A stretch of DNA of 64,000 nt from Paenibacillus sp. Soil750 (GTDB taxonomy: Bacteria > Bacillota > Bacilli > Paenibacillales > NBRC-103111), in the NCBI RefSeq assembly GCF_001428045.1, contig NZ_LMSD01000012.1, positions 372,101 through 436,100 of the forward strand, given 5' to 3'. Position 1 is the first letter of the stretch. Every line of letters starts with the position of its first letter. Positions 26,841-36,645 of the stretch are shown piece after piece. Both the position numbers and the translations under genes were made by a program. The notes under the pieces are model-generated. The model was given only the letters and a program-made list of their open reading frames with translations. It was not told the origin of the DNA and did not search any database.

Positions 26841-27030
26841 GAATAGATGGATAAAGTACAACTATTTTCGCGTTTTCTTCCTTCTTTTATGAATTAACTG
26901 GAAAACATACAACTAAAATTAAGATTTCTTAGCAATTGTAGCCGAAACATGAAAAATAGATGGAGCTTTTCCAGTTCTAATAGCATTTGGGTCAAATCGA
27001 GTTGAAATAACTGGATATTTTCCATTTATT
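26841..27030. repeat. Degenerate intergenic tandem repeat, about four units of 50-60 bp
   Basis: Related segments start at about 26841, 26891, 26951 and 27004. Each has a core like RAATARMTGGA followed by an A/T-rich block and (C)CAACTA or CCATTTA. The spacing (50, 60, 53 bases) is fairly regular. They fill most of the 466 bases between the dioxygenase and acetyltransferase genes, which otherwise hold only the hairpin at 26782-26810. The units are diverged, so the call rests on eye alignment. Confidence 0.5.
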
Positions 27031-27108
27031 TATGAACAACTGTTCGTTCAGCTTGTTTAATCTAAGAATAAGTCTAGAGCTACCTTTACATTTCACTTGT
27101 GATCATCA

Positions 27109-27666
27109 TCATTTCAAACCAGTCAAATAGTCCTCAGCCAGCATAGCGAACAACACGTGATCCTCACGTACGCCGTTAATTTCCAACAACTTGCGAGCCA
27201 GTCCCTCTTGCTTGAATCCCGCTTTTTCCAACACACGCATCGAGCCCAGATTGCGCGGCATAACACCTGCTTCTACACGCAGTAGGCCTGCTTCCTCAAA
27301 AGCGAATTTCATGATAAGTTGAATCGCTTCTGTCATGTATCCTTTTCCATTGTGCGTCTGATCCATACTGTAACCGAGAATACATTTCTGATGCGGCCCA
27401 CGTTGTACCTCAAAAAGCGAAATATCACCAATGAGTTGATCCGTTTCCCTTAGAAAAATGCCGAAAGCGTATCGTTTATCTTCTTCCTTTTGTTTGATAC
27501 TGTTTTCGATACTTTTCGCTTGTACTTCTCTTGTATAAAAAGATTCATTGCGCTTAGGACATACGCCCTCGAATAATTCACGATTACGCAGCATGAGATC
27601 CAGCATATCATCTGTGTCGTCTACACCCAGAAACCGGATATAGACTCTTCCATTATTGTCATTCAT
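27109..27666 (-). CDS. GNAT-family N-acetyltransferase (RimJ/RimL-like)
   Basis: Protein of 185 residues. The pattern FLGVDDTDDMLDLMLRN, then ILGYSMDQTHNGKGYMTEAI (acetyl-CoA pyrophosphate loop), then LRVEAGVMPRNLGSMRVLEKAGF is typical of the RimJ/RimL and SpeG-like branch that acetylates protein N-termini, antibiotics or small amines. The ATG at 27666 follows AAAGGATG by about 11 bases; the ATG at 27678 overlaps that site. It lies 74 bases after the GH115-like gene on the same strand but shows no functional link. The acetyl acceptor is unknown. Confidence 0.85.
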   Translation of the reverse strand: MNDNNGRVYIRFLGVDDTDDMLDLMLRNRELFEGVCPKRNESFYTREVQAKSIENSIKQKEEDKRYAFGIFLRETDQLIGDISLFEVQRGPHQKCILGYSMDQTHNGKGYMTEAIQLIMKFAFEEAGLLRVEAGVMPRNLGSMRVLEKAGFKQEGLARKLLEINGVREDHVLFAMLAEDYLTGLK

Positions 27667-27740
27667 GAATACCATCATCCTTTATCAAGAAGTCCTGTTA
27701 TTATACGTCGGAATGAAGAATGGTTCAAATGACACTATTT

Positions 27741-29825
27741 TTATTTATTAAAATAGAGCTGCAATTGGTTAGCAAGCACATCATCCGAAAGTGGATTTCG
27801 GTGTGTGTTTTCCAAGTAAATATATTTCTCTGTTTCTGGCATGAGGTATTCTTTGTACCAGTGGAAAAAGTCTGGACTATCCCCCTGCATGCGCAGGAAT
27901 CGGCGCAGTGTATCTACATTATTAACGGTACTCGCGATGTTGGTTAGCCAATCGGCACGATAGAAATTCGCCCACTTGCCGTGCTCGGCCAAGCGAAGTG
28001 CTTGTAAACCTTTGTTATAGCACCACATGGATTGAGAAGCAAAAACGAAGGCTTGCGCGTACAGATCATTACGTGCCGCAGCATAAGAACGGCAGAGCCA
28101 AATCAATCCTTCCGAACCCGTCTGGTGAATGACGCCCGGCAACCACAAATGGTCAAGAACTCGCTGCTTGTCCTCACCATCCAACTTGCTGAGCAGCTCC
28201 TCACATTCCTTAACCCATTTAGACCAAGAAGCATGCCCCTCTTCAGCTCGCTGCTCGAACCATTGTATTTGCTCAGCGAAACTTACTTCTCCCGTCGCCC
28301 ACAGCAACCCGCGGTCCGCTTCACTTGTGCGGCCTTGCAGCCAATGCCCGATTAATCTTCTCGCAGGATGATGATAAAACTCGTCTCCTGCCAAATCATC
28401 ACCATGAGGCCCATAAGCAATGGAGGCATCTGTATAGGTGCGATACAAATTAGAAATTTCTTCCTGGTGGCTAGCAAAATAGCGATGAACAAACGCCTTC
28501 AAGTGCGTCTCAATATCCATCGTTCCTTGAACCCACAGCTTACGAATAATATCAAGCATATACACATGCTGACGAATATTCCCGCAATTGAGCAGGAGAT
28601 AATCGGTACATCCCGCTTCAAAAGCGCTCTCCACTTCCTCCTTCACAAAGGCAGCCGAACCTTGAAACATCGTCAAATGATTCGATGCTTGAAGATCATG
28701 GAAGGTAACGTGGTAATAGATACCATGCTGACCACCATCATCCGCAGCAGGTAACGCTGGCATCCGCATATTCAAATTGCCGTGCCGGCGCGAAACCATT
28801 TTGCCATACCCATTATCGGCCCAAATTTTGATCACATCGTGAGGCAATTCGATATAACCGCCTTTGTATAGCTCGGCAATTTCTCCGTATAAAGCTACAC
28901 AATAGACGGGGTTATCAACAGCTTCCTTAATCATCTCGTATTGGCGATAAATAACGCGGGAAATCATTTCCCCACGCTTTGTTGGTGTATCAAAGGATGG
29001 ATCATTCTCCCAGAAAGGCTTATCCCCCTGACCTCTGAAGGAGAGCACCCACAGGATGTTTTGATCCTTTTGCTTCTCAATGGCTTCCAGCCATAACTTT
29101 TCAAATGATTCAGGGGCCTCTTTATAGCTGGCTGATCTCCCTGTATATGCTCTGAGGAACATTTCTGCGCCCAAAGGCTCCGCATGGTGATGGGTAATCC
29201 ACAACCCCATTTCTGCTGCTAACTCCAAATGAATGCCTGTCTTCGGTAGATCCGTCCCCGGAATCACCATATTTCCACCGCAGCGAAGCAGCGCCTCAAA
29301 AACAGGTAACCATACTTCGCGTGATGGCGGGTAAGCTTCTTTCCAACCGATGAGGCAGACCTCATCATTAACGAACCACCCTCTAAATCTAACTTTAGCA
29401 ACAGGTGAGTAATACGGTTCACAATTCAAATCGATCGAAGTCCGTGTCTGTATCGACTGATCCATCCAGAACCAGAATGGATGAATCCCTAACACCGTCT
29501 CGCTCACATGCAAGATACCGTAAACGAACCCCAAGTCATCATTCGCAACGATATGCAACTGCGTCTTCTCACCTTCGTGTGTAAAACGAAGTGCGAATGC
29601 TTCTAGATGCACCGCACAGTGATCGCTCTCCCGTGCATAGCGAATGACAAGCTCTGCCTGCACCGGATCGTTGACAGTAACTGCTTCAGCGCCAAGCACA
29701 GTCCTGTAATCTCTTATAAACATTTCTAAAGCATGATGAACAGAAGAAGCTAATCGATCAGGTAAACATATTGATATCCTTCCCTCTAGTCGCATACTTG
29801 CATGGCTCTTACCCTCTGAACTCAT
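27741..29825 (-). CDS. Glycoside hydrolase family 115-like protein (alpha-glucuronidase type)
   Basis: Cytoplasmic protein of 694 residues. The N-terminal 130 residues form an alpha/beta domain; the central barrel shows GH115-like blocks KVRFRGWFVNDE, YGEIAELYKGG, WADNGYGKM and HGIYYHVTFHD. GH115 enzymes remove 4-O-methyl-glucuronic or glucuronic acid side groups from xylan or arabinogalactan. It is shorter than many members, lacking an extra C-terminal beta domain. The ATG at 29825 was chosen, 5 bases after AGGGGTG, because the longer frame (29855) begins inside a terminator hairpin. It is the last gene of the third sugar system. Family membership is likely; activity is inferred. Confidence 0.72.
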   Translation of the reverse strand: MSSEGKSHASMRLEGRISICLPDRLASSVHHALEMFIRDYRTVLGAEAVTVNDPVQAELVIRYARESDHCAVHLEAFALRFTHEGEKTQLHIVANDDLGFVYGILHVSETVLGIHPFWFWMDQSIQTRTSIDLNCEPYYSPVAKVRFRGWFVNDEVCLIGWKEAYPPSREVWLPVFEALLRCGGNMVIPGTDLPKTGIHLELAAEMGLWITHHHAEPLGAEMFLRAYTGRSASYKEAPESFEKLWLEAIEKQKDQNILWVLSFRGQGDKPFWENDPSFDTPTKRGEMISRVIYRQYEMIKEAVDNPVYCVALYGEIAELYKGGYIELPHDVIKIWADNGYGKMVSRRHGNLNMRMPALPAADDGGQHGIYYHVTFHDLQASNHLTMFQGSAAFVKEEVESAFEAGCTDYLLLNCGNIRQHVYMLDIIRKLWVQGTMDIETHLKAFVHRYFASHQEEISNLYRTYTDASIAYGPHGDDLAGDEFYHHPARRLIGHWLQGRTSEADRGLLWATGEVSFAEQIQWFEQRAEEGHASWSKWVKECEELLSKLDGEDKQRVLDHLWLPGVIHQTGSEGLIWLCRSYAAARNDLYAQAFVFASQSMWCYNKGLQALRLAEHGKWANFYRADWLTNIASTVNNVDTLRRFLRMQGDSPDFFHWYKEYLMPETEKYIYLENTHRNPLSDDVLANQLQLYFNK

Positions 29826-29844
29826 CCCTACACCCCTATCGAAA

Positions 29845-29887
29845 GAAAAAATCATGACGCGTCCTAAGAAGCGACAACGCCATGATT
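29845..29887 (-). terminator. Terminator between the binding-lipoprotein and GH115-like genes
   Basis: AATCATG and CATGATT with a short inner pairing form a stem on the minus strand, followed by TTTTTTCTTTC. It begins 13 bases after the lipoprotein stop. Partial read-through would give much lipoprotein and less enzyme. Confidence 0.65.
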
Positions 29888-29899
29888 CAATACAATCTA

Positions 29900-31225
29900 T
29901 TATTTTTTAACTGCTGTATCATACTCTTTGGCTTTTTTCATCAATTCTTCATAAGCTTGATCAGCTGTTGCTTTGTCGAACATGACTTTCTCTACGATTG
30001 TTTTGTAGTCTTTCTTGAAGTTACCCCATCCTTGCGGTTCAGCGACGAATTTCTGTGCTGCTGGTCCTACTTTGTTAATAAAATCAACGGATGTTTTGTC
30101 AGACGCGCTGAAATTTGGTGCTAGTGTCGTTACGATTTTCGCATTTCCTGGAATACCACGTGTTAATGATAATGTTTTCCCTGCTTCTTGGTCGTTAATG
30201 AACCAATCAACGAATTTCTTCGCTTCATCTTGTTGCTTGGAGCCTGCGTTCACACTCCAGAACATGCCCGGTTTCAACCAACCACCCGTTTGTCCTGCTT
30301 TCGGAAGTGTTGTAAATCCAAAAGCGTCTGGCTTAAGACCATTGATAGCACCCACTTGATTGGAGAAAATGTGACGAGCAAGCGCTGTTCCATTGACCAC
30401 ACTATCCATTTTCGGATCAAGTTCTTTGTCTGTGACCGTAATATCAGCAGGTGTAACGATGCCAGCTTTACGCATTTCAGTTTGCTTATTCATGTATGTA
30501 ATCCATGTATCTTTATCGATGGATAGCTTGTTATCTGTAAAAGACTGCCCTTTGCCTTGGCTAAGCTGATAAGCTGTATAGTCAACTAAATCTGAGCTTT
30601 GATCAACGAACACGTATTTATCTTTCCCTAGCTTGGCTTTGGCATCTAGACCGAATTTATAATAATCATCCCAAGTCCAGTCCCATGCTGGTGCCTTTAA
30701 ACCTAATTTTTCGATCACCGTTTTATCGTAAGCCATGCCAAGTGCGGCAGTTCCTAACGGCATTGCGAAGAGCTTGCCATTCACTTTGCCTGATTCGATA
30801 AGTGCTTTATCCATATCTGCAACATTAATGCTTGCAAGATCAGCAACCAAATTACGTCCAACATACTCATTCAAGTAAGCAGCGTCCATTTGGATAATAT
30901 CAGGGGCATTTTTCGCTGCGAACTGAACGCCGAGCTTATCGAAGTAGCCATCCCAACCCGAGAATTCGCTTTCAAAAGTAACATTCGGATGTAAGGCTGT
31001 ATACTGCGTAAGTGCCTTCTGTGTCGCATCATGACGTTCTTGTGCACCCCACCAAGCAATACGAAGTTTAACAGGCGAAGCAGGTTCCGCCTTTGGTGTT
31101 GCAGCTGCTGCCGCTGATGGTTGAACCGAAGCTTTCGCTGGAGCTTCCTCTGTTTTGGATCCACAAGCTGATACGGATGCCATGACAACAAGTGATAGTG
31201 CAGCAGTCATTAATTTTTTCTTCAT
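29900..31225 (-). CDS. Sugar ABC transporter solute-binding lipoprotein (SBP_bac_1 type, third system)
   Basis: Lipoprotein of 441 residues with lipobox VSAC (about residue 21) and an Ala/Pro/Lys linker. The body has the SBP type 1 pattern (LRIAWWGAQERHD, AKNAPDIIQMDAAYLNEYVG, GKLFAMPLGTAALGMAYDK, GMFWSVNAGSKQQDEAKKFVDWF). It is shorter than the LplA-type proteins in the other two systems and closer to the UgpB/MalE style. The ATG at 31225 follows GAGGGG by about 10 bases. It belongs with the permeases at 34726-36521 although the sensor pair lies between them. Confidence 0.9.
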   Translation of the reverse strand: MKKKLMTAALSLVVMASVSACGSKTEEAPAKASVQPSAAAAATPKAEPASPVKLRIAWWGAQERHDATQKALTQYTALHPNVTFESEFSGWDGYFDKLGVQFAAKNAPDIIQMDAAYLNEYVGRNLVADLASINVADMDKALIESGKVNGKLFAMPLGTAALGMAYDKTVIEKLGLKAPAWDWTWDDYYKFGLDAKAKLGKDKYVFVDQSSDLVDYTAYQLSQGKGQSFTDNKLSIDKDTWITYMNKQTEMRKAGIVTPADITVTDKELDPKMDSVVNGTALARHIFSNQVGAINGLKPDAFGFTTLPKAGQTGGWLKPGMFWSVNAGSKQQDEAKKFVDWFINDQEAGKTLSLTRGIPGNAKIVTTLAPNFSASDKTSVDFINKVGPAAQKFVAEPQGWGNFKKDYKTIVEKVMFDKATADQAYEELMKKAKEYDTAVKK

Positions 31226-31347
31226 TGTATAATTACCCCTCTCGCATATGTCGATCTCACACACTTATCGTATCGCTGAAAGCCTGAACGGTATAGGAGA
31301 GGATCGAACTGATTTCTTTCAGTTTTTGAAACAAGTGGGGAGAAAAT

Positions 31348-32904
31348 CTACTTTTTCAGCAAATCACTCGGGTTAATTCCGCAATATTTCTTGAAAAGCG
31401 TGCTGAAATATGGCACATTTTGATATCCAACCTGTTCAGAGACTTCATAAATCAACAAATTCCCTTCTAAGAGAAGAGCCTTCGCTTTCTCAAGTCTGAC
31501 ACGAATAACATAGTTCATAAAGGTTTCTCCTGTCACCTTTTTAAATAACTGATTCAAATAATTTTTCGAGATAAATAACTGTCCCGCCAACTCATCCATC
31601 GTAATGTCTTTCGCATAATGCTCATGAATGTACCCAAGCATGAAATCGACTGCCCCTTTATGCTTCTGGTTAATGCTTGGCTGTCGCTTGAGTCCTATGC
31701 TCTTCACCTTCGATTGCAGGAAGCTCTCCACATCCGCACGATGAATAATCGTATCGGTTGACGTAACCAACTCATTCTCATCCGCAGGGGTGATCGACAT
31801 GTCAGCTTGCTGCGCTGCATATTGCAGCAGCGTCCAAATTTCCGTAGCTAAGACGCGATAGAATAGCTTGGGGTCTCCACCTTTGGCCGACGCCTCTTGC
31901 CGATTAATGAACCGCTGAATATGCGACCATAATTCTTCTTCACTGCTTTCCTGCAAAGACTGGGAAAGATAACGAACCAGATCCACCGCACCTTGTCCTT
32001 GTTCAAATGCTTGCAACGATTCGAAAGCAACGTCTGCCGACTTTTTCAAATCTTCCCATTTACTTATGCGTTCACCTAGGGCAGCTTTCACCGTTAAGCC
32101 CAAATAACGCAGCATACTGCTTGTTAATGTCTCCATGAAACGTGCAGATCTTTCAAGAGATTGCTCATCTGCTTCGTCCCGAGGAATATGTAGTACAAGT
32201 GCTGAATACGGTCCGAATAGCCAAATGAACGCTGATTCTGGCCATTCCTGCTGTGTCAACTCCTTCGTGATATTGGACATGGCGAAGCGAAATAAATGCC
32301 AATCTGCCACCGAGATATCGGTAATCCGGTCTGTTTTCACCAGTTCAAGCACCACTACCTGCTGATCATAGTTTGTCCAGTACACTTCGACTGTGGGCAG
32401 CTTCATGTCAGCCGCATTAGGCTGAAGAGTACCATTAAGCAGAGCTGCAAGCTGCTCATCTGCCATTTGTTTCTCATAGTTTTGAACAAAACGAACAAGC
32501 CGCTTTTTCTCCATTTTTTCCAGATAAAAATCTTCTAATTGTCCAATCGTCCGAAACAAGACTTCACGAATCTGTTCAATCGTGATTGGTTTATTCAAAT
32601 AATCGTCGACATCAAGTCGAATCGCTTGCCTTGCATACTCAAAATCGGTATAACCGCTATGAATAATAAATCTGCCCTGGAAGCCTTCCCCCCGCAGTTT
32701 CTCGATCATTTCAATCCCGCTAATGCCAGGCATATATAAATCCGTAATGACGATATCGGGCTCTACTTCACGGATTAACTCTAGTCCACTTTCTCCGTCA
32801 ATCGCCTCTCCCGCGAATTCAGCATCCAGCTCGGCCCAAGGTATGATATGTCGTAAACCTCGTAAAACCTGAAAATCATCATCCACTATGGCTATTTTCC
32901 ACAT
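31348..32904 (-). CDS. YesN-type response regulator with AraC DNA-binding domain (third system)
   Basis: Response regulator of 518 residues, the long form of the family. Receiver domain 1-120 with DDD at 8-10, phospho-acceptor Asp55 (VITDLYMPG) and the Lys in DYLNKPIT; a long middle region (about 120-400) of unknown role, common in this class; then a C-terminal helix-turn-helix pair (ELAGQLFISKNYLNQLFKK; SEQVGYQNVPYFSTLFKKYCG). The ATG at 32904 is 9 bases after AAGGGAG. It follows the kinase gene by 31 bases and precedes the binding-protein gene, whose promoter it may control. Confidence 0.92.
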   Translation of the reverse strand: MWKIAIVDDDFQVLRGLRHIIPWAELDAEFAGEAIDGESGLELIREVEPDIVITDLYMPGISGIEMIEKLRGEGFQGRFIIHSGYTDFEYARQAIRLDVDDYLNKPITIEQIREVLFRTIGQLEDFYLEKMEKKRLVRFVQNYEKQMADEQLAALLNGTLQPNAADMKLPTVEVYWTNYDQQVVVLELVKTDRITDISVADWHLFRFAMSNITKELTQQEWPESAFIWLFGPYSALVLHIPRDEADEQSLERSARFMETLTSSMLRYLGLTVKAALGERISKWEDLKKSADVAFESLQAFEQGQGAVDLVRYLSQSLQESSEEELWSHIQRFINRQEASAKGGDPKLFYRVLATEIWTLLQYAAQQADMSITPADENELVTSTDTIIHRADVESFLQSKVKSIGLKRQPSINQKHKGAVDFMLGYIHEHYAKDITMDELAGQLFISKNYLNQLFKKVTGETFMNYVIRVRLEKAKALLLEGNLLIYEVSEQVGYQNVPYFSTLFKKYCGINPSDLLKK

Positions 32905-32935
32905 GCTCATGTACTCCCTTATGATATGAATATGG

Positions 32936-34639
32936 TTAATCATCTGATAGAGGGAATCGGATGTTAACTTGAACGCCGCCTTGCTCCCGGTTACTCAGTT
33001 GTAAACTATATTGATTGCCGAATAAGGCATCCAGTCTTTCCTTCACATTACGAAGTCCATAGCCTCCGCGCTTCCTAGGCTTGTTCTGCCAGTTATCACT
33101 GAGCCCTTTGCCATTATTTGTAATGGTTACATATAAGCTGTTCTCATCTCGATAAATGTCTATTCCTATCTCGGCCTCGGAAGCGCCATGAAAGCCATGC
33201 ATAAAAGCATTTTCTACGAACGGCTGCAGAAATATCTTCGGCATCAGTGAGGTCTTACAGTTCTCATTCACTTTAATTAGATACGACATTTTATCTTCCC
33301 AACGCACCTGCTGAAATTTCAAATAGTGTTCAATATGCGCGACTTCCTCTGTTACAGCCACAAGACTATTCGTATTAGATAGCGCTAAGCGAAACATACT
33401 CGCTACTTGCGCTAGCATAGAGCTGATCTTATTCTGCCCCGCCTCAATCGCCGTCCAGTTAATCTGATCAAGCGTATTATATAGAAAATGAGGATTGATC
33501 ATCATTTGCAACGATTTCAGCTCTGCTGCCCGCTGCTGCACATGCTGCTCCCGCAGAGATTCATAGAGGTCCTCTATTCGTTGTGTTAACTTACGATACC
33601 CTTGAAATAATTTACCAAACTCATTCTTATAGTCGGTAGGTAAACCTTGGTTCTCCCCTGGTGAATACTGCCCCATGGCTCGAATCAATTGATTCATCGG
33701 TCTCATGAATCGGCGGGATAAGAATAGGGTAAGCAGCAGCACGAGCACTATCGAGGTAGCCCCGAGAAGAAGGAAGAGTTTCGCCATGTTTTTACTGCCT
33801 TTGGTCATTTCATTCCAAGAGCTTGCCTCGAAGAGTGTCCACTGAGAATCTGGTGATTTGGCCCACACGAAGAAATCATCCTCCACCCGTAAGGAACCGC
33901 TTGGCTTATCCATCTCCCCCTTCAATGTGAGTGTCGCTTGCTGCAATTTGCTGCTGTTGCCAGCATGCGTTATCAACCTGCCTGCTGCATCAAGTAACGC
34001 CATATTGGTCGTATCGTCTTCCGTTGAAATCAGATGTCGAATGCTCGATACTTTAATATTAAAAACCATTAAACTGTAATACTGATTGCTATTATTGATG
34101 ACCTTTCGGGCGAAGCTTATTACTGATTCTTCACGTCCATTGGTCATAATTTTGTGCTCGCCAAGCCAAGCGCTATCCGTTTCTAGAATACTCGGATACC
34201 ATGCTTCCTTATCTAATTGTGACATCTGGAAAAACGTAACAGGACCTTGGGTATCCGATGTAAAGGGGTAATCCGAATACACATGGATCGATTGCAGAAT
34301 CGGTGTGCCGAAGACAAGATAGTTCAATTGACTCTGCAGATCCGTCTCGATTTGAAGGCGCTCATAAGCGTCCTTATCTCGTAATCGGCCGTAAAGGAGA
34401 TCAACATTCTTGGCAGAGGTACCCGAGGTCTGCTCAATACCAATTAAGCTTGTGCTCATTTTTTTGCTCAATTCATTCAGCAAGCGTTGCTGATAAAAGG
34501 AAGTATTGGAAGCAATTTCGCTCGAAGTCCCCGAATAACTAACGGCAATAACAATGCCGATCAACATAGCAATAATGACGGCTGAGCTGAAAAAATAAAC
34601 CGCGATAATGCGATACGTTTTGAATGGATTTTGCAGCAT
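32936..34639 (-). CDS. YesM-type sensor histidine kinase (third system)
   Basis: Membrane sensor kinase of 567 residues: span near 12-35, extracellular sensor region to about 275, second span (about 285-305), HAMP, phospho-acceptor in INPHFLYNT (His about 380), ATPase domain with PFVENAFMHGF and GYGLRNV. The usual DNG of the G1 box reads NNGKG here; binding may persist but the change is worth noting. The ATG at 34639 is 7 bases after GGAGGG. It pairs with the regulator at 31348-32904 and is less like the other two kinases in the window than they are to each other. Confidence 0.92.
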   Translation of the reverse strand: MLQNPFKTYRIIAVYFFSSAVIIAMLIGIVIAVSYSGTSSEIASNTSFYQQRLLNELSKKMSTSLIGIEQTSGTSAKNVDLLYGRLRDKDAYERLQIETDLQSQLNYLVFGTPILQSIHVYSDYPFTSDTQGPVTFFQMSQLDKEAWYPSILETDSAWLGEHKIMTNGREESVISFARKVINNSNQYYSLMVFNIKVSSIRHLISTEDDTTNMALLDAAGRLITHAGNSSKLQQATLTLKGEMDKPSGSLRVEDDFFVWAKSPDSQWTLFEASSWNEMTKGSKNMAKLFLLLGATSIVLVLLLTLFLSRRFMRPMNQLIRAMGQYSPGENQGLPTDYKNEFGKLFQGYRKLTQRIEDLYESLREQHVQQRAAELKSLQMMINPHFLYNTLDQINWTAIEAGQNKISSMLAQVASMFRLALSNTNSLVAVTEEVAHIEHYLKFQQVRWEDKMSYLIKVNENCKTSLMPKIFLQPFVENAFMHGFHGASEAEIGIDIYRDENSLYVTITNNGKGLSDNWQNKPRKRGGYGLRNVKERLDALFGNQYSLQLSNREQGGVQVNIRFPLSDD

Positions 34640-34681
34640 ATGTCTGCCCTCCGTATGTTTCAAACTAAGCTCTTATGCAAA

Positions 34682-34709
34682 GAAAGCCGCAGCAAATGCA
34701 GCAGCTTTC
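34682..34709 (-). terminator. Intercistronic hairpin between permease and kinase genes
   Basis: GAAAGC...GCTTTC with an imperfect GC-rich inner stem lies 17 bases after the permease stop. A short T tract follows on the minus strand. It may be a partial terminator that lowers kinase and regulator levels relative to the permeases. Confidence 0.5.
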
Positions 34710-34725
34710 CTAGTCATTCCTAAGC

Positions 34726-35565
34726 TTATCCTTTTAAAGCACCCGAAGCAATACCTTCGACGAAATGCTTCTGAGCTATGAAGAAAATGATCACGGCAGG
34801 CATAACAGACACTAAAGACATGGCTAACATTTGCCCCCACGGCACCGTTCCCGCAGAATCAATGAACAGCTTCAATGCTAAGTTAACCGTGTATTTATCG
34901 ACGGAATTGATATACAATAATTGACCAAAGAAATCATCCCAGTTCCAAAGGAAACAATAAATAGCGACAGTAACCAGCGCAGGCTTGGTCAATGGAATTA
35001 TGATGCGCCAGTAAATACCGAACCATGAACATCCATCTATTTTCGCAGACTCATCCAACTCTTTCGGTATGGAACGAATAAATTGCACAAGCAAATAGAT
35101 GAAGAAGGGGCCTCCCACGCCACCTGCGAGCAAATGAGGGACATAGAACGGTAAATACGTATTTATCCAATCAAATTTACTGAATAACACATACTGAGGT
35201 ACGATCGTTACTTGTGTCGGAAGCATTAACGTCACAAGCAGAATGCCGAACCACATCTTACGAAGCGGGAAATCCAGGCGAGCAAAAGCAAAGGCAACAA
35301 GGGAACAAGATACGATACTTGTGAATAGTACGCCAATAATTAACTGAAAATTATTGATATAAAATACACTGAAGTCATAATTAGGAACCGACACCCAGCC
35401 TTCGGTGTAGTTAGCCCATCGGAATGTATCGGGAAATAAATTCGGTGAGCGCATCTCATCATTCGTTTTGAGCGAAGCTCCTAGCCACCAGAAAACGGGA
35501 TACATCATAATGATACTTGAAATTAGTAATAAAAGATGGGTCAAACCTTGGCGTCTTGCCATCAT
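34726..35565 (-). CDS. MalG/AraQ-type sugar ABC transporter permease (third system)
   Basis: Membrane permease of 279 residues with six spans. The EAA loop reads DESAKIDGCSWFGIYWRIIIPLTKP and the end is HFVEGIASGALKG. It is of the general CUT1 MalG type and differs from the YtcP-like permeases in the other two systems (no GGGLIPNYLL block). Its ATG overlaps the stop of the partner permease gene (ATGA), with AAGGAGGG upstream, indicating coupled translation. Confidence 0.93.
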   Translation of the reverse strand: MMARRQGLTHLLLLISSIIMMYPVFWWLGASLKTNDEMRSPNLFPDTFRWANYTEGWVSVPNYDFSVFYINNFQLIIGVLFTSIVSCSLVAFAFARLDFPLRKMWFGILLVTLMLPTQVTIVPQYVLFSKFDWINTYLPFYVPHLLAGGVGGPFFIYLLVQFIRSIPKELDESAKIDGCSWFGIYWRIIIPLTKPALVTVAIYCFLWNWDDFFGQLLYINSVDKYTVNLALKLFIDSAGTVPWGQMLAMSLVSVMPAVIIFFIAQKHFVEGIASGALKG

Positions 35566-36521
35566 TTCCCCTTCCCTCCTTGCGTCTCATAGTAAACCCA
35601 GTATTTAGAGGTTGCGAAAATAAGCGCTGTTACCGCTGCAATAATGACTAGTAGAATCCAAGCTAGCGCGGAGGCATAGCCCATTTGAAACTTCGAGAAA
35701 GCTCGCTCATACAAATACATGACGTATACATAGGTTGAGTTCACAGGTCCCCCATTGGTGATGATAAATGCCTGTGTAAACATCTGGAAAGAATTAATCG
35801 TTGATTGCACAAAGTTGAACAAAATGATCGGAGACAACATCGGCAGCGTGATCGTGAAAAATTGACGTACCTTGCTAGCGCCATCTACGGAGGAAGCTTC
35901 ATACAAATCCATTGGAATTTGTTTAAGTCCTGCAAGGAAAATAATCATCGCCGATCCAAATTGCCACGCAATGAGAAGTACTAGTGTCCCTAAAGCAGTG
36001 TCAGGGTCTGCAATCCACGACTTACCTTGAATCCCTACAAGCGCTAAGGCTTGGTTAATAAAACCGTCTTTGCTGAAAATATTTTTCCATAGAATCGACA
36101 CTGCGATACTCGTCCCGATCAATGATGGGAAGTAGATCATCGTCCGATAGAAGGAGATCCCTCTGATTTTCTTATTCAGCAGCATCGCCACCAACAGAGC
36201 AGTTACGAGCTTTAGTGGTACGGAGAATACGACGAATAGCAAGGTTACCTTGATGGACTCGCGGAAGGTATCATCTTCCATCACGATATGCTTGTAGTTC
36301 TGTGCCCCAAGCCAATGTGGCGCATCCAGCAAGGAGTAATCCGTAAACGAGTAATACAAGGACATCAATATTGGCCCTAGTGTTAACAGGAAAAAACCAA
36401 TCAGCCATGGGGATAAAAAGAGGTATCCGGCCAAGGGAGATTCCCATCGGCTCAGAAACGGGATTTTCTTTTTCTTCGGTTTTGCAAGCAAACGGTCTGT
36501 TTGCAGCACGGTGCTTTCCAT
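35562..36521 (-). CDS. MalF/UgpA-type sugar ABC transporter permease (third system)
   Basis: Membrane permease of 319 residues with six spans; LSPWLIGFFLLTLGPILMSLYYSF is typical of the MalF/UgpA branch. The EAA loop is EASSVDGASKVRQFFTITLPMLSP. It is the first gene of the third sugar operon and its ATG at 36521 follows AGGGAG. The upstream region to the terminator at 36646 probably holds the operon promoter, but no strong -10/-35 pair was found. As elsewhere in the window there is no ATPase gene. Confidence 0.93.
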   Translation of the reverse strand: MESTVLQTDRLLAKPKKKKIPFLSRWESPLAGYLFLSPWLIGFFLLTLGPILMSLYYSFTDYSLLDAPHWLGAQNYKHIVMEDDTFRESIKVTLLFVVFSVPLKLVTALLVAMLLNKKIRGISFYRTMIYFPSLIGTSIAVSILWKNIFSKDGFINQALALVGIQGKSWIADPDTALGTLVLLIAWQFGSAMIIFLAGLKQIPMDLYEASSVDGASKVRQFFTITLPMLSPIILFNFVQSTINSFQMFTQAFIITNGGPVNSTYVYVMYLYERAFSKFQMGYASALAWILLVIIAAVTALIFATSKYWVYYETQGGKGK

Positions 36522-36645
36522 TAATCATTCCACTCCCTGTTCAAAGCGCTACGTGATTCGCTTGTTATCTTATAGTTTTATTATAAAAGGCATCACATAT
36601 TAGTTACATTGCGCATCGAATGAAGTTCTTTCACTATTTCACAGT

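Noticed and set aside
36545..36562. Possible cre site upstream of the third sugar operon
   Set aside because: The AGCGCT core is present but three constrained positions of the cre consensus differ, so it is not convincing.
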